In this document: in pieces, positions 1 through 9,082 of the stretch | Numbering within the stretch: the stretch's first letter is position 1 | Layout: the number at the start of each line of letters is the position of its first letter | Assembly: GCF_947250645.1 (NCBI RefSeq) | Contig: NZ_OX366334.1 | Location: 930,001-994,000 of the forward strand | Length of the DNA: 64,000 nucleotides | Source of the DNA: Wolbachia endosymbiont (group B) of Eucosma cana | GTDB taxonomy: Bacteria; Pseudomonadota; Alphaproteobacteria; Rickettsiales; Anaplasmataceae | Direction of reading: 5' to 3' | Translations under genes and position numbers: made by a program | Notes under the pieces: model-generated | Told to the model about the DNA's origin: nothing | Database searches by the model: none | Seen by the model: only the letters and a program-made list of their open reading frames with translations

Positions 1-1416
1 TCAAGGCATAAAACTCCGGGAACAATTTACGAAGAGAAGCTGGCTGCAGAGAAAGTCCTAATTAGTGATGAAGTAAGTAAATTGCGCAGCGAATTTAGGG
101 TAAGGTTGGATAAAAGTCTTGCTGAGTCAGTGGCTTACACTCCAAAAAAAGCTGACTGGTTTGATGGAGTGTGGTCGAAATTAAGAAGAGCAAAGTTGAA
201 CGATTTGAGTGAATATTATACGGACTCTGGTGTTTCACCAGATGAGCTAAAAAAATTAGGTGTACACATAAATAGCAATATTCCAAGTAATTTTAATTTC
301 AATAATAAAGTCAGAAGAATACTTGATGGTAGAATAGACAGTATAAATTCCGGTAGCAACATAGACTGGGCAACTGCTGAAAGTCTTGCATTCGCATCAT
401 TGCTTAGAGAAGGAATAGGAGTGCGCTTGTCAGGACAAGATTCTGGTCGCGGCACCTTCTCGCACCGTCATTCAAGGCTTGTTGATCAAGCAACGGAGGA
501 AGAGTTTATTCCACTAAACAACATAAGTGAGAAGCAAGCTCGCTTTGAAGTTATAGATAGCGCACTCTCTGAGTATGCTGTGATGGGTTTTGAATATGGA
601 TATAGCCTTGACTCTCCATATTCACTGGTGCTCTGGGAAGGGCAATTTGGTGATTTTGCAAATGGTGCGCAAATCATGATCGACCAGTTTATTGCATCAG
701 CAGAAACAAAGTGGTTGCGATCAAGTGGTCTAGTTTTACTTTTGCCTCATGGTTATGAAGGGCAGGGGCCTGAGCATAGTTCTGCTCGTATAGAGAGATT
801 TTTGCAACTCTGCGCAGAGGATAATATGCAAGTAGTTAATTGCTCTACTCCAGCAAATTACTTTCATGTTTTGCGCCGACAAATTAATCGAGATTTTCGT
901 AAGCCTTTAGTGGTGTTTACACCTAAATCACTATTGCGTCATAAAAGCGCAGTTTCTAACCTTTCTGACTTTGAAGGAAAATTTCTTACGGTAATTCCAG
1001 AGTGTAGAAAAGGTTTAGTTGCAAGTGATAAAATACGTAAAGTTGTAATATGTAGTGGTAAAGTTTATTACGACATAATTGAAATGCTTGAAGCACAAAA
1101 AATAAACGATATAGCAGTAGTGCGTTTAGAACAATTTTATCCATTCCCGGCCGATAAACTAGGCAGTGAACTTGAAAAATATAAGAACGCTGAAATTACA
1201 TGGTGTCAAGAGGAACCAAAAAATATGGGAGGATGGTTCTTTGTCAACCCATTGATAGAAGAGGTATTGTCTGGCCTCAATGCTCAAGCAAAAAGACCTA
1301 AGTGCATTGCAAGACCTGCTGCTGCATCTCCTGCATGTGGTTATGCTAATGTCCATGCTCAACAACAAGCAGAAATTTTGAAGCAAGTTGCACAGGCACA
1401 ACTGTACAAACACTGA
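1..1416 (+). CDS. sucA: 2-oxoglutarate dehydrogenase E1 component, C-terminal part (5' end outside window)
   Basis: E1o subunit of the 2-oxoglutarate dehydrogenase complex, a thiamine-diphosphate enzyme of the TCA cycle that decarboxylates 2-oxoglutarate and passes succinyl groups to the E2 lipoyl domain. The frame is open from base 1, so the start lies upstream of the window; the in-frame TTG at 82 is internal. The conserved C-terminal transketolase-like half is visible: the segment HRHSRLVDQ, then QFGDFANGAQIMIDQF, then LPHGYEGQGPEHSSARIERF, and a final EEPKNMGGW block, all typical of E1o rather than of pyruvate dehydrogenase. The gene ends at TGA 1414-1416. About 470 of the family's roughly 900 residues are here. 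Nothing suggests damage in the visible part. Confidence 0.96.
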   Translation, partial: SRHKTPGTIYEEKLAAEKVLISDEVSKLRSEFRVRLDKSLAESVAYTPKKADWFDGVWSKLRRAKLNDLSEYYTDSGVSPDELKKLGVHINSNIPSNFNFNNKVRRILDGRIDSINSGSNIDWATAESLAFASLLREGIGVRLSGQDSGRGTFSHRHSRLVDQATEEEFIPLNNISEKQARFEVIDSALSEYAVMGFEYGYSLDSPYSLVLWEGQFGDFANGAQIMIDQFIASAETKWLRSSGLVLLLPHGYEGQGPEHSSARIERFLQLCAEDNMQVVNCSTPANYFHVLRRQINRDFRKPLVVFTPKSLLRHKSAVSNLSDFEGKFLTVIPECRKGLVASDKIRKVVICSGKVYYDIIEMLEAQKINDIAVVRLEQFYPFPADKLGSELEKYKNAEITWCQEEPKNMGGWFFVNPLIEEVLSGLNAQAKRPKCIARPAAASPACGYANVHAQQQAEILKQVAQAQLYKH

Positions 1417-1610
1417 GCGGCTTCAAGCAGACTTATTAATTAGACTCTAGCACTTAGATAACTTACAACAATTAAACCTTTTATATACTCATACAAATAT
1501 AAAAAGACTTTTATTTTTTTATAAAAGTATAATATTTATTAAGATTTTCATTTATTTTTCTCAAAGTAGTTAATATAGTAAATATTAATATTAATTAATA
1601 TCAGATATAT

Positions 1611-1817
1611 ATGAAGAAAGAAATATTTGAGAGGCTAATAGGGCAAACTAAGCTACGCAGCAATAGCAAGGCTGAAATCATACAATTAAATAGAAGCGAG
1701 AAGGCTTTTATAGATGAGGATAAAAAGTCTATAGAATTAGCTGAGGCTATTTTTGCAGAAAATAATATGTTTCATTTTCGCAAACCAGGTCCTGCTACGG
1801 ATTACATTTTGCTATAA
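1611..1817 (+). CDS. Small hypothetical protein whose stop codon lies at an IS3 insertion point
   Basis: A 68-residue charged protein (MKKEIFERLIGQTKLRSNS start) with no family I recognise. The last codons read ATT TTG CTA TAA, and the TATAA belongs to the shared border of the IS3-family element that follows. If the element made a 3-bp ATA target duplication, the uninterrupted gene would have read ATT TTG CTA TAG, so the insertion swapped one stop codon for another and left the protein unchanged. The 194 bases upstream (1417-1610) are very AT-rich with no clear gene. Coding status is plausible but uncertain: the ORF is short and no ribosome binding site stands out. Confidence 0.5.
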   Translation: MKKEIFERLIGQTKLRSNSKAEIIQLNRSEKAFIDEDKKSIELAEAIFAENNMFHFRKPGPATDYILL

Positions 1818-1865
1818 TGCACCCATTTGTCTAGACCATTTTTTTCAAAGTGATCCGATTTTTAA

Positions 1866-1924
1866 AATGAATATGTTGATAAATACGTCGACACACATTT
1901 AAAGTATTTATCAATATATTCATT
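1866..1924 (-). terminator. Long-stem hairpin at the 3' end of the IS3 transposase (copy 1)
   Basis: The arms 1866-1886 and 1904-1924 are inverted repeats of 21 bases with one G/T-type mismatch, separated by 17 bases. The structure begins at the stop codon of orfB and lies between the transposase and the IS left end. It could stop transposase transcription or shield the IS from outside transcription; there is no clean U-run, so the terminator role is an inference. The same hairpin is in copy 2 at 41920-41978. Confidence 0.55.
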
Positions 1925-2685
1925 TACTGTTTATGATAATAAAGATCAGCAGGAACTTTATAATGTAGAGTCTGATGTCGCCTTCTATAGTTATACCAAG
2001 CAACAAAATCATTTATTATAAGATTTAAATCTCTGATACTATTTGGTCTATAATAATATATAGCTTCTTGCTTTAAAGTTCTCCATAAGCGCTCAACAAA
2101 TATATTGTCGAAGCAACGTCCTTTATGGTCCATACTGATTTTAATATTAGCACGCTCTAATTCCATAATAAAGTTGTAGCTAGTAAACTGCACCCCCTGA
2201 TCACTATTAAAAATCTCAGGTTTACCTTGTTTTAGAGCTTCTTTGAGAGTATAAAGGCAAAATCCAGCATCGAGATATGGTGATAATGAATGAGCAATAA
2301 TATAGCGACTATACAAGTCCATTATTGCCACAAAATAGATAAACTTACCTTCTACCATAATATATGTTATATCAGTAGCCCATACCTGATTAACTCTACA
2401 AATAATCAAATCTTTGAGTAAATAAGGATATATTTTATGCTTTTTTTCTTTAATACTTGTATTACATCTTTTTCTACAATACAGCCCACTAATCTTCATT
2501 TTTTTCATAATTCTTAAGATTTTTTTGTGATTGACTACTACTCCACTCGCTATGATTTCAGCAGTAATTTTACGATATCCATAACGGCAATCAGAAGCCA
2601 AATATACTTCTTGAATCAAATTTGCTACTTCACTTTCGTTATTAATTATAGGCCTATAATATAGGCTAGATCTGCAAATCCCCAA
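1924..2685 (-). CDS. IS3-family transposase OrfB (DDE catalytic part), copy 1
   Basis: Integrase-core (rve) transposase of an IS3 element. The HTH_21-type region is at the N-terminus, followed by the catalytic triad: first Asp in VWATDITYI, second Asp in FNSDQGVQF, and Glu in DNIFVERLWRTLKQE, with the usual WYNYRRRHQTL tail. The TTG at 2685 is only the start of the isolated ORF. The frame is open further upstream back into the end of orfA, where a run of nine A (T at 2766-2774 on the plus strand) offers a -1 slippery site, so the working protein is probably an OrfAB fusion, as is standard for IS3 elements. Confidence 0.94.
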   Translation of the reverse strand: MGICRSSLYYRPIINNESEVANLIQEVYLASDCRYGYRKITAEIIASGVVVNHKKILRIMKKMKISGLYCRKRCNTSIKEKKHKIYPYLLKDLIICRVNQVWATDITYIMVEGKFIYFVAIMDLYSRYIIAHSLSPYLDAGFCLYTLKEALKQGKPEIFNSDQGVQFTSYNFIMELERANIKISMDHKGRCFDNIFVERLWRTLKQEAIYYYRPNSIRDLNLIINDFVAWYNYRRRHQTLHYKVPADLYYHKQ

Positions 2686-2753
2686 TAAATCAGCCTGTTT
2701 CCTAATTGACAGATCAGAATCTTTTTCTATAAACCTTACTCTATCTTTTTTGC

Positions 2754-3038
2754 TTATTTCAGTAATTTTTTTTTCAAATAGCTATTTTCCACTGTCAATT
2801 CTCCTATTACTTTATGTAAACTTTCTATTTCTTGCGCTAAGATTCTTTGTTTTCTCGCACTTTCACTTTCTTCAACAAATAGGTCTTTTAACCTTGCCAA
2901 TACTCTATCACGCCAATCATATAGATTTGTTGATGGTATTTTATATTCACTACATATCTCAGCTGTGCTTTTTTGATTTTTTATTGCTTCCAAAGCTATC
3001 TTTGCTTTTAACTCTGGTTCATATTTTTTTGTTGCCAT
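2754..3038 (-). CDS. IS3-family transposase OrfA (HTH part), copy 1
   Basis: A 94-residue DNA-binding protein of an IS3 element. The N-terminal HTH_Tnp_1-like domain begins MATKKYEPELKAKIALEA, and a leucine-zipper-like coiled coil (EIESLHKVIGELTVENSYL) closes the protein. It binds the terminal inverted repeats and supplies the N-terminal part of the OrfAB fusion. The coding sequence ends just after an A9 tract that can shift the ribosome by -1 into the orfB frame. Identical to the copy at 42808-43092. Confidence 0.93.
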   Translation of the reverse strand: MATKKYEPELKAKIALEAIKNQKSTAEICSEYKIPSTNLYDWRDRVLARLKDLFVEESESARKQRILAQEIESLHKVIGELTVENSYLKKKLLK

Positions 3039-3193
3039 ACTTTTACCCCTTTACCTTCCTACTCGGATCAACCATTTTTTTTTGGTCTAGTTTATGGGGT
3101 GCATTATAGTTTTAATATTTTTGTTTGTATTGTACTCATTTCTAACACTCCTTTCTTTTATTATTTTATAACTTACTTTTTTAAAGTGTCAGA

Positions 3194-3739
3194 TCAAATC
3201 TTGTTTAATACAAATAAATCTATGTAGAAATCGTCATCGCCAACATCTAAATGAAATTGTCTACCAACAAACGCAAAGCCTTCTCCTAGCTCAAGTAAAA
3301 ACTTCTCTACATGGCCTACAAGTCCTTTTTCTACTTTTCTTTCATGAGCACCCTTTCCTATACTTAAAAAGTCAAAAATATATGGATCTTTTAATGTATA
3401 GTGTGCTAGATCTGATTGAGGTGAAGGTAACTTCTCTTTAAAATTAGTGATAGCCTTTCCCTGACGCTTATGCAGCCCAAGTTCAATCTGCATTACCATG
3501 ATGTTTCTTGACCAGCCATGTTCAATTGCTTCTTTTATATAAAACAACCTTGTTTCTCGACTCTCTATCTTTTCTAAAAGAGTAACATTATGGTACCAAG
3601 TTAATTGTGCAAGAGGCTCCTGCACAAATTCAATATCAGAATACTCCTCAGCAAACTTACGCATATACTTCAAATTTCTAGGACTAAAACCTTTCATTTC
3701 TGGAAATGCGCTTCTTAAATCCTTACTTAGCTGATCTAT
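3194..3739 (-). pseudogene. YhcG/DUF1016-type PDDEXK nuclease remnant, truncated at both ends
   Basis: About 180 residues match the middle of the YhcG family (DUF1016 N-terminal helical domain plus PDDEXK nuclease). The segment IDQLSKDLRSAFPEMKGFSP followed by RNLKYMRKFAEEY is the family's hallmark, then LTWYHN, and a later VGRQFHLDVGDDDFYIDLF stretch that begins the nuclease fold. The usual first 50-60 residues are missing: the open frame runs upstream into the inverted repeat of the neighbouring IS5 element (3740-3750). The last 100 or so residues, with the catalytic lysine region, are missing too: the frame stops soon after DLFVLNKI. No working nuclease can be made. It is trapped between two insertion sequences. 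Confidence 0.85.
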
Positions 3740-4705
3740 AGACCTGCTGCGGATCAAGCGATAAAAAGAAGGAAAGGAGGGTGACTAAAATGAAGGTTAA
3801 CTAAAAGGCGTGCTTAAGATTTACAATACCAGCAATAATATTGAACCTCAGGTTATATTTTTTCTGAAAATTGCGATAAACATTCGACATAATCTTAAAT
3901 ATCTTTATCTCTCGGATCTTGTTTTCTACTCTCATTCTAAATGATTTCTATTATGCTCTTTCTGCTCTGGAGTTAATGGCTTTTTACGATACTTTTTATA
4001 TGGAATTATAACATTGCTTTGCAATTTTTGCCAACCTTGATATCCAGAATCGGTATGTTTTATGCTATCAAGTGGTAAATATTTTTCTTGTTTCCTTATG
4101 CGAAAATCACTAATTCTACCACGGTATGACTTTGACACTGATAAAATTCTTCCTCCTTCTTCGATAATAATCTCAGTTTTCATAGTGTTGGTTCTTTTTT
4201 TTCCTGAATATGATTTCTTCCGTTTTTTACTATCTTCTGGTCTCTGTATTTGCTGTTCTGTAACATCAGCCAAAATCTTCAGTATTTTTTCTGGCGTCAT
4301 ACTTCTATCTTTTGTTATAGTCACTTTTTTGGCAAGTAATGGCTCTATTCTCTTAAGTAACCTACATACATTTGCATTGTGTACATTGAATAGGCATCCT
4401 AAAAATCTATGCGTTATGTAAGTGTGATAGTACAAAATTACGCAAAACAACTTATCTTCCAGAGTTGGTAGTTTTGATCTTCTACCATGACACTTTTTCT
4501 GTTTTTCAAGTTTTTCCCATCCAGACCTCACTTTTTCCACTACTTTTTTGAACTCCTCTATAGTTAAACCTGTTATATTACGAAAGTTTCTTGGGTGTTT
4601 TTTCATATTATAGTAACTAAAGCTCATTTTTTTCCTTACTTGATCTGCTTATTCTTCTTCTACCTCTCTCACATCATTTTTTCAATCACCTTTTGCAGCA
4701 GGTCT
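3740..4705 (-). mobile_element. IS5-family insertion sequence, decayed
   Basis: The limits are set by an 11-bp perfect inverted repeat, AGACCTGCTGC at 3740-3750 and GCAGCAGGTCT at 4695-4705, framing 966 bp that contain one minus-strand IS5-type transposase gene broken by a frameshift. I could not find a clear target duplication next to the repeats. It sits directly upstream of the yhcG-like remnant and cuts off its 5' end. Confidence 0.75.
3801..4627 (-). pseudogene. IS5-family transposase, frameshifted
   Basis: DDE transposase of the IS5 group. The first 231 residues are open: an N-terminal HTH_Tnp_4-like part (LTIEEFKKVVEKV, then LPTLEDKLFCVILYYHTY), the first Asp in LADVTEQQIQRP and the second in KHTDSGYQGW. 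Reading then stops at TGA in 3932-3934. The missing end, with the catalytic Glu, continues in another frame from about 3945 down to the TAG at 3801: RMRVENKIREIKIFKIM, ending with IVNLKHAF. The total span is one base short of a multiple of three, which fits a single-base deletion. Without frameshifting it is non-functional. Confidence 0.88.
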
Positions 4706-5109
4706 TTTGATGCAATTTGTAACCCCTATATCACCCCAAATTATAGCTTTTATGAATCATCAATTACTCAATTTTCTCTTCCTTTTCTGTTTCAATTATT
4801 TGCCATTTCATTGAAAAATTTGTTGAGGTAATTTGATAAGCAAGTTATTTTATTCATCATTAGTTCTCTCACTAAAATATATCCGAGAGAATTTTATATC
4901 TTCTTATCCTATCTTCTTCATACCTTTATTTCCTTAACTTGACCCTTATGCTTTTTTGAACGTTCCCTTTTTAGATTTAGAAAAATATTAGAGCATTAAA
5001 CTGTATTAAACAAGATTCTGATAGTTAGTTTTGACTACGTCGATTCTTCTGTAAGATTAAGTCTTGTCTTTTACAACTGTGGGGGTATAATTTTGACAGG
5101 ATACAAAGC
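4706..5109. other. Non-coding AT-rich stretch between the IS5 element and purH
   Basis: About 400 bases with no ORF, RNA gene or palindromic repeat that I can support on either strand. Short frames here are interrupted and match nothing I know. It may contain decayed upstream sequence of the yhcG-like gene, but I could not match the missing N-terminus. Confidence 0.5.
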
Positions 5110-6630
5110 TTAATGGAGAAAGTTACGAACATCAGTGAAAAACATGGCAATTTTATTCTCATTTGCAGCTGCTATCACGTCTTGATCTTTCAATGAGCCA
5201 CCTGGCTGAATTATAGCTGTAATTCCATGCTTTGCACTCTCTACTATACTATCTGGAAATGGAAAAAATGCATCTGAAGCAAGCGCTGCGCCTTTACATT
5301 TTTCACCTGCTTTTTTTACTGCAATATTCACACTATCTATTCTGCTTGTTTGTCCTGCACCGATGCCAATAGCACAACCGTCTTTTGCTATCACTATTGC
5401 ATTGGATTTTACATGTTTACATATTTTCCAAGCAAAAATAAGATCTTCCTTCTCTTTTTTTGTTGTAGTGCATTCTGTCACTCGGTTTATTTCTTCTACT
5501 TTTACTGTATGGTTATTATTTTCTTGCACTAAGAACCCGCCAACAACATTTTTGATTTGATATTTTGCATTTTGCTGAAGAGATTGATGAATAATCACTC
5601 TTAAATTTTTCTTTTTTTGTAAAATTTTTAGTGCCTCATTGTTTACCGATGGTGCTATCACCACTTCCAAAAATATCTCGTTTAATTTCTCTGCTAGCTT
5701 TAAATCTATCTCCCGATTGAAAGCAACTATTCCACCAAAACTGCTTATTTCATCACATGATAGAGCTTTTTCATATGCTTTTAAAGCACTATCACTAACA
5801 GCAGCGCCACATGGATTATTGTGCTTTATTATCACTGCTGCAGGTTCTTGAAACTCAGAAATTATGTTAAGTGCAGACTCTATGTCGACTATATTATTAT
5901 AGCTCAACTCTTTTCCATGTATTTTCTCCAGTGGATACTTGCTAAATTGATTGCTATAAAATGCAGCTTTTTGATGAGGATTTTCACCATATCTGAGTCC
6001 TTGTGCTTTACATCCATATAAAGTAAAAAACTCTGGTAACTCATTGCTTTTACCCTGTGATAAAAACCAATTGTAAATATTAGAATCATACTGTGCAGTC
6101 AGAGCAAATGCTTTAGTTGCTAGATGTTTTCTATATTCTAATGTTGTCTGATTGTTATTTTTGATCATCTCAGCTTTCAGTGTTTCGTAATCTTGAATGC
6201 TAGAAATCACTGAAGTGAAATGAAAGTTTTTTGCTGTAGCTCTAATTAATGCTACTCCACCTATATCTATTTGTTCTATGATTTGCTTCTCACTTGAGTT
6301 GCTATTAACCGTTTTCCAAAATGGATATAAGTTAGTTATAAGCAGATCTATCGGCTTAATTTCTAGATTCTGCATTTCCTTTTCGTGCCTTTTTCGATCA
6401 CAGAGTATTCCTCCATGAATTTTAGGATGTAAAGTTTTCACTCTGCCATCTAGTATTTCTGGAAATTGTGTGTAATCTGAAACTTCTTGCGTTTTTATTC
6501 CCGCACCTGATAGCACTTTATAAGTATTCCCTGTTGAGAGAATTTCTATTTGTTGCTGCATCAAAAACGATGCAAGTTCAATTATATTTGTCTTATCGTA
6601 TACTGATATTAAAGCTCTTTTAATTTTCAT
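5110..6630 (-). CDS. purH: Bifunctional AICAR formyltransferase / IMP cyclohydrolase
   Basis: Catalyses the last two steps of IMP synthesis: formylation of AICAR with 10-formyl-THF, then ring closure. The 506 residues match the family length. The N-terminal MGS-like cyclohydrolase domain begins with RALISVYDKTNIIELASFL, followed by ILDGRVKTLHPKIHGGIL. The C-terminal transformylase domain holds GLRYGENPHQKAAFY, the catalytic Lys-His of IIKHNNPCGAA, and GIGAGQTSRIDS near the end. The start ATG at 6628-6630 fits the alignment. It stands alone on the minus strand, followed by the repeat-rich gap upstream. De novo purine synthesis is retained in Wolbachia, unlike Rickettsia. Confidence 0.97.
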   Translation of the reverse strand: MKIKRALISVYDKTNIIELASFLMQQQIEILSTGNTYKVLSGAGIKTQEVSDYTQFPEILDGRVKTLHPKIHGGILCDRKRHEKEMQNLEIKPIDLLITNLYPFWKTVNSNSSEKQIIEQIDIGGVALIRATAKNFHFTSVISSIQDYETLKAEMIKNNNQTTLEYRKHLATKAFALTAQYDSNIYNWFLSQGKSNELPEFFTLYGCKAQGLRYGENPHQKAAFYSNQFSKYPLEKIHGKELSYNNIVDIESALNIISEFQEPAAVIIKHNNPCGAAVSDSALKAYEKALSCDEISSFGGIVAFNREIDLKLAEKLNEIFLEVVIAPSVNNEALKILQKKKNLRVIIHQSLQQNAKYQIKNVVGGFLVQENNNHTVKVEEINRVTECTTTKKEKEDLIFAWKICKHVKSNAIVIAKDGCAIGIGAGQTSRIDSVNIAVKKAGEKCKGAALASDAFFPFPDSIVESAKHGITAIIQPGGSLKDQDVIAAANENKIAMFFTDVRNFLH

Positions 6631-6701
6631 ATGGAAGGTTTCTTAAGATTATATCTAAGAAAAGAAAATTTGTCTATATATAGCTACTACGTCATACCAC
6701 T

Positions 6702-6967
6702 GCGGTATCTCGTTGTAGATTCCGCTAACAAGCACATAGCTGTACGAACATTGTGATACAAGAGACCAAGAAAGATGTCATCCCAGTCCCCAGACACTGG
6801 GATCCAGAAAACTTCACTTTAAATGAGCACACCAGGTGGCTGTACAATAGAAACTGGATTCCAGTGTCAAGCACTGGAATGACACCATCTACTACTCAAA
6901 TTACCTGCAAATTGCAATGTTCGTACACCAAAACGCGGTATCTTGTTGTAGATTCCGCTAACAAGCA
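6702..6967. repeat. Nested repeat cluster: 33-bp direct repeats and 13-bp inverted repeats around a palindromic element
   Basis: The gap between purH and fmt (6631-7025) holds layered repeats. A 33-bp direct repeat occurs at 6702-6734 and 6935-6967 with one mismatch (core GTTGTAGATTCCGCTAACAA). Inside it, TGTACGAACATTG at 6741-6753 and its exact reverse complement at 6915-6927 form inverted ends. Inside those is the palindromic element at 6777-6885. The right copy also forms a hairpin at 6952-6974 (ATTCCGCT / AGCGGAAT). This looks like an element inserted in or built from older repeat units. No gene is supported here. Confidence 0.8.
6777..6885. repeat. Wolbachia palindromic-type repeat, long form
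   Basis: Begins GTCATCCCAGT, has an inner hairpin CCCAGTCCCCAGACACTGGG, then GATCCAG, a spacer, and ends CTGGAATGACAC, which is the reverse complement of the GTCATTCCAG-type start. The same architecture occurs inside alaS (13024-13090) and at 23621 and 34870. Confidence 0.8.
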
Positions 6968-7025
6968 GCGGAATACCAAATTGTAGAAGTTGCTTTAGCT
7001 CTCCTCACCCTCCTTTCAAAGTAGT

Positions 7026-7925
7026 CTATTCTATAAATTTTTTTGTTAAACTTGATTTTAAGCCACGAACAAAATCTTTAATATCGCAAGGATTTCTTCC
7101 TTCCATTTGTACAACTTTAGGAATTAAAGTACCACCTTTTAAACTTATATGCATATTATCATTAATGATCTCACCTTGTCCTGAAGTGAAGGCTTCAAAT
7201 TCAGCATCAAGTATCTTGATACGTTTATTCTCTACCTTAATAAATGCTTTTGGATAAAATGCTTTAACCTTTCTATAAGCAATTTCACAGGCGTCACTTG
7301 CGTAAATTTTATAGTCTTTTACTTTGTCAGCATAGCACGCATCGTTATCGCTCTGTTTTAAGGGAACTTGCTTTTCAATTTCGTTTAGTACTTTCAGCAG
7401 TAAATCACTACCTAATTCAGACAATTTATCATACAACGTCTTATAATTATCGCTTTTTTCAATAAGAAATTTTTTCTGTTTTAAAATAGGGCCAGAATCT
7501 AATCCTTCATCTAGCTGCATAATGCTAACTCCGGTTTCTTGATCTCCGGCTAAAATTGTGTGCTGTATCGGAGCTGCACCGCGCCACCTAGGCAGCAATG
7601 ATGGATGAATATTAATACAACCATATTTGGGAATATTTAAAATTTCTTTTGGAAGTATCAATCCATACGCAGCAACAACTGCAACGTCTGGCTTAAAATT
7701 TCCAAACTTTTCTTGCTCTATCGAAGATTTTAAAGAGGCAGGAGTGCATACCTCTATGTCACTTTTTTCAGCAACGATGTGTACTGGGGATTTTGTTAAC
7801 CTCTGCCCACGTCCAGAAGGTTTTGGAGCTTTGGTATATACTGCTACTATTTCACTCTGTAATTTCAATAGTAAGTTTAACGCACCAACAGCAAACTCCG
7901 GTGACCCCATGAAAATAATTCTCAT
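7026..7925 (-). CDS. fmt: Methionyl-tRNA formyltransferase
   Basis: Formylates Met-tRNA(fMet) with 10-formyl-THF for translation initiation. 299 residues, close to the usual 305-315. The N-terminal formyltransferase fold begins [19 protein letters not shown], and the active-site stretch is [19 protein letters not shown] followed by [20 protein letters not shown], with catalytic Asn-His-Asp equivalents. The C-terminal OB-like domain ends with [17 protein letters not shown]. The ATG is 12 bases downstream of the rplT stop, so fmt is the last gene of an rpmI-rplT-fmt run on the minus strand. Confidence 0.96.
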   Translation of the reverse strand: MRIIFMGSPEFAVGALNLLLKLQSEIVAVYTKAPKPSGRGQRLTKSPVHIVAEKSDIEVCTPASLKSSIEQEKFGNFKPDVAVVAAYGLILPKEILNIPKYGCINIHPSLLPRWRGAAPIQHTILAGDQETGVSIMQLDEGLDSGPILKQKKFLIEKSDNYKTLYDKLSELGSDLLLKVLNEIEKQVPLKQSDNDACYADKVKDYKIYASDACEIAYRKVKAFYPKAFIKVENKRIKILDAEFEAFTSGQGEIINDNMHISLKGGTLIPKVVQMEGRNPCDIKDFVRGLKSSLTKKFIE

Positions 7926-7937
7926 GGTGTTTTTGCT

Positions 7938-8294
7938 TTAAGCTAACTTACTATTTACAATTTCTATTAATTTAGCAAAATCATCCTTATGATTAACAGC
8001 CATCTCAGCAAGAATTTTCCTATTTAAATCAATTTCAGCAAGTTTAAGACCATGCATAAATCTACCGTAAGTAAGTCCATGTTCTCTTACTGCTGCATTA
8101 ATACGTATTATCCACAAACCACGAAAATCACGTTTACAGGTTCTTCTGTCTCTGTAAGCATATTGGAGTGCTTTTTCAACTCTTTGTAATGCAATTCTAT
8201 AACAATTTTTTGCCCGTCCTCTATAACCCTTTGCTAGTTTCAATATTTTTTTATGACGAGCATGAGTAGTGACTCCACGTTTTACTCGAGCCAT
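7938..8294 (-). CDS. rplT: 50S ribosomal protein L20
   Basis: Large-subunit assembly protein that binds 23S rRNA early. 118 residues, the typical size, with the family start [19 protein letters not shown] and the central segment [20 protein letters not shown]. It lies 21 bases downstream of rpmI and 12 bases before fmt. The usual infC neighbour is not upstream in this window. Confidence 0.98.
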   Translation of the reverse strand: MARVKRGVTTHARHKKILKLAKGYRGRAKNCYRIALQRVEKALQYAYRDRRTCKRDFRGLWIIRINAAVREHGLTYGRFMHGLKLAEIDLNRKILAEMAVNHKDDFAKLIEIVNSKLA

Positions 8295-8315
8295 TTTTAT
8301 TTTACCTCCATTTTG

Positions 8316-8528
8316 TTAAATACCATAAGGCATATAAAGCTTAACTATACGCGAGTCAGATTTACTAAGAATCGTCGTACCACGCTGATTACGAATATTA
8401 GATTTACTTCTCTTTACCATACCATGTCTTTTACCTGACTGAGTAGAGATGACTTTACCCTTAGCTGTAAGGCGAAAGCGCTTTTTAACAGAAGATTTGG
8501 TTCTTAATCTTAATCTTATTCTCTTCAT
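8316..8528 (-). CDS. rpmI: 50S ribosomal protein L35
   Basis: Small basic large-subunit protein. 70 residues beginning [18 protein letters not shown], with the family core [13 protein letters not shown] and [10 protein letters not shown]. The N-terminus is a few residues longer than the common MPKMKTKSSAKKR form; no better start is available downstream. It is the first gene of the rpmI-rplT-fmt run. Confidence 0.96.
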   Translation of the reverse strand: MKRIRLRLRTKSSVKKRFRLTAKGKVISTQSGKRHGMVKRSKSNIRNQRGTTILSKSDSRIVKLYMPYGI

Positions 8529-8626
8529 ATTCCAAATAAATTTACAAACACTACTATTGAGTTCTTTAATAGTAATTAAGTATGAGTATAGATAATTTTA
8601 TTAAAGAATCAAATTAAAATTGTATA

Positions 8627-9082
8627 TTAAAGGAGTTTAAAAGTAATTACGCCCAATATGTGTGTTATACCTTCTTTATTCCCAAGTGGCAACAATACTT
8701 GCCTCATTTTAACACTTTCACTTTCTTCCTCTTCATTGATTGGGCATTTACTCTCTATTACAGTCTCAAGTTTATCAATAACTGCATCTATTTTATATAG
8801 CCGCAAAAATGGTGCATCAATTGCATACTTATCATCGATGTACATCTTTTTTTCAAAACCATAGAATTCAATAGCTTTTTCTCCTGCATTTTCACAAATA
8901 TAACCTCGATCTTTAACTTCAATGATAAAACAATGCTGCCATGACTCCATGATTTCTGCAGTGTCTATTTCATGTCTTTCTGGCCATTCTCTATCTGATC
9001 CTTTTATATCACTCCAATGTTGAGTAACTATATTCACTATTCTTCTTTCTTTGCCTGCATAATTTTCCATTCGAAATTCCAC
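8627..9082 (-). CDS. PAS_5-like domain protein
   Basis: 151 residues (or 147 from the second Met) resembling the short alphaproteobacterial PAS_5 family: QHWSDIKGSDREWPERHEID, then an acidic link and FIIEVKDRGYICENAGEKAIE, which looks like the first strands of a PAS fold. There is no kinase, DNA-binding or membrane segment. The family has no settled function; sensing or regulation is a guess. It lies 98 bases upstream of rpmI on the same strand, with a weak link to that operon. Confidence 0.7.
   Translation of the reverse strand: MEFRMENYAGKERRIVNIVTQHWSDIKGSDREWPERHEIDTAEIMESWQHCFIIEVKDRGYICENAGEKAIEFYGFEKKMYIDDKYAIDAPFLRLYKIDAVIDKLETVIESKCPINEEEESESVKMRQVLLPLGNKEGITHILGVITFKLL

Larger units (their letters stand above)
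1813..3108 (-). mobile_element. IS3-family insertion sequence, copy 1
   Basis: A complete IS of about 1.29 kb, repeated without any difference I could see at 41867-43162. The ends are inverted repeats: TATAATGCACCC at the left and GGGTGCATTATA at the right, continuing imperfectly inward to TCTAGACCA / TGGTCTAG. The first clear IS3-type termini are TG...CA at 1818 and 3103. ATA lies on both sides (1814-1816 and 3106-3108) and may be a 3-bp target duplication or part of the inverted repeat. It carries orfA and orfB on the minus strand and a 21-bp stem hairpin just after orfB. Both genes look intact, so the element is probably active. Confidence 0.93.

Noticed and set aside
4595..4831. 78-codon plus-strand ORF at the IS5 border
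   Set aside because: It spans the end of the IS5 transposase gene on the opposite strand, the IS end and the outside; composition looks like a shadow.
6753..6986. 77-codon ORF on the plus strand between purH and fmt
   Set aside because: It consists entirely of the palindromic and direct repeats; its protein (VIPVPRHWDPE) is a translation of the repeat.
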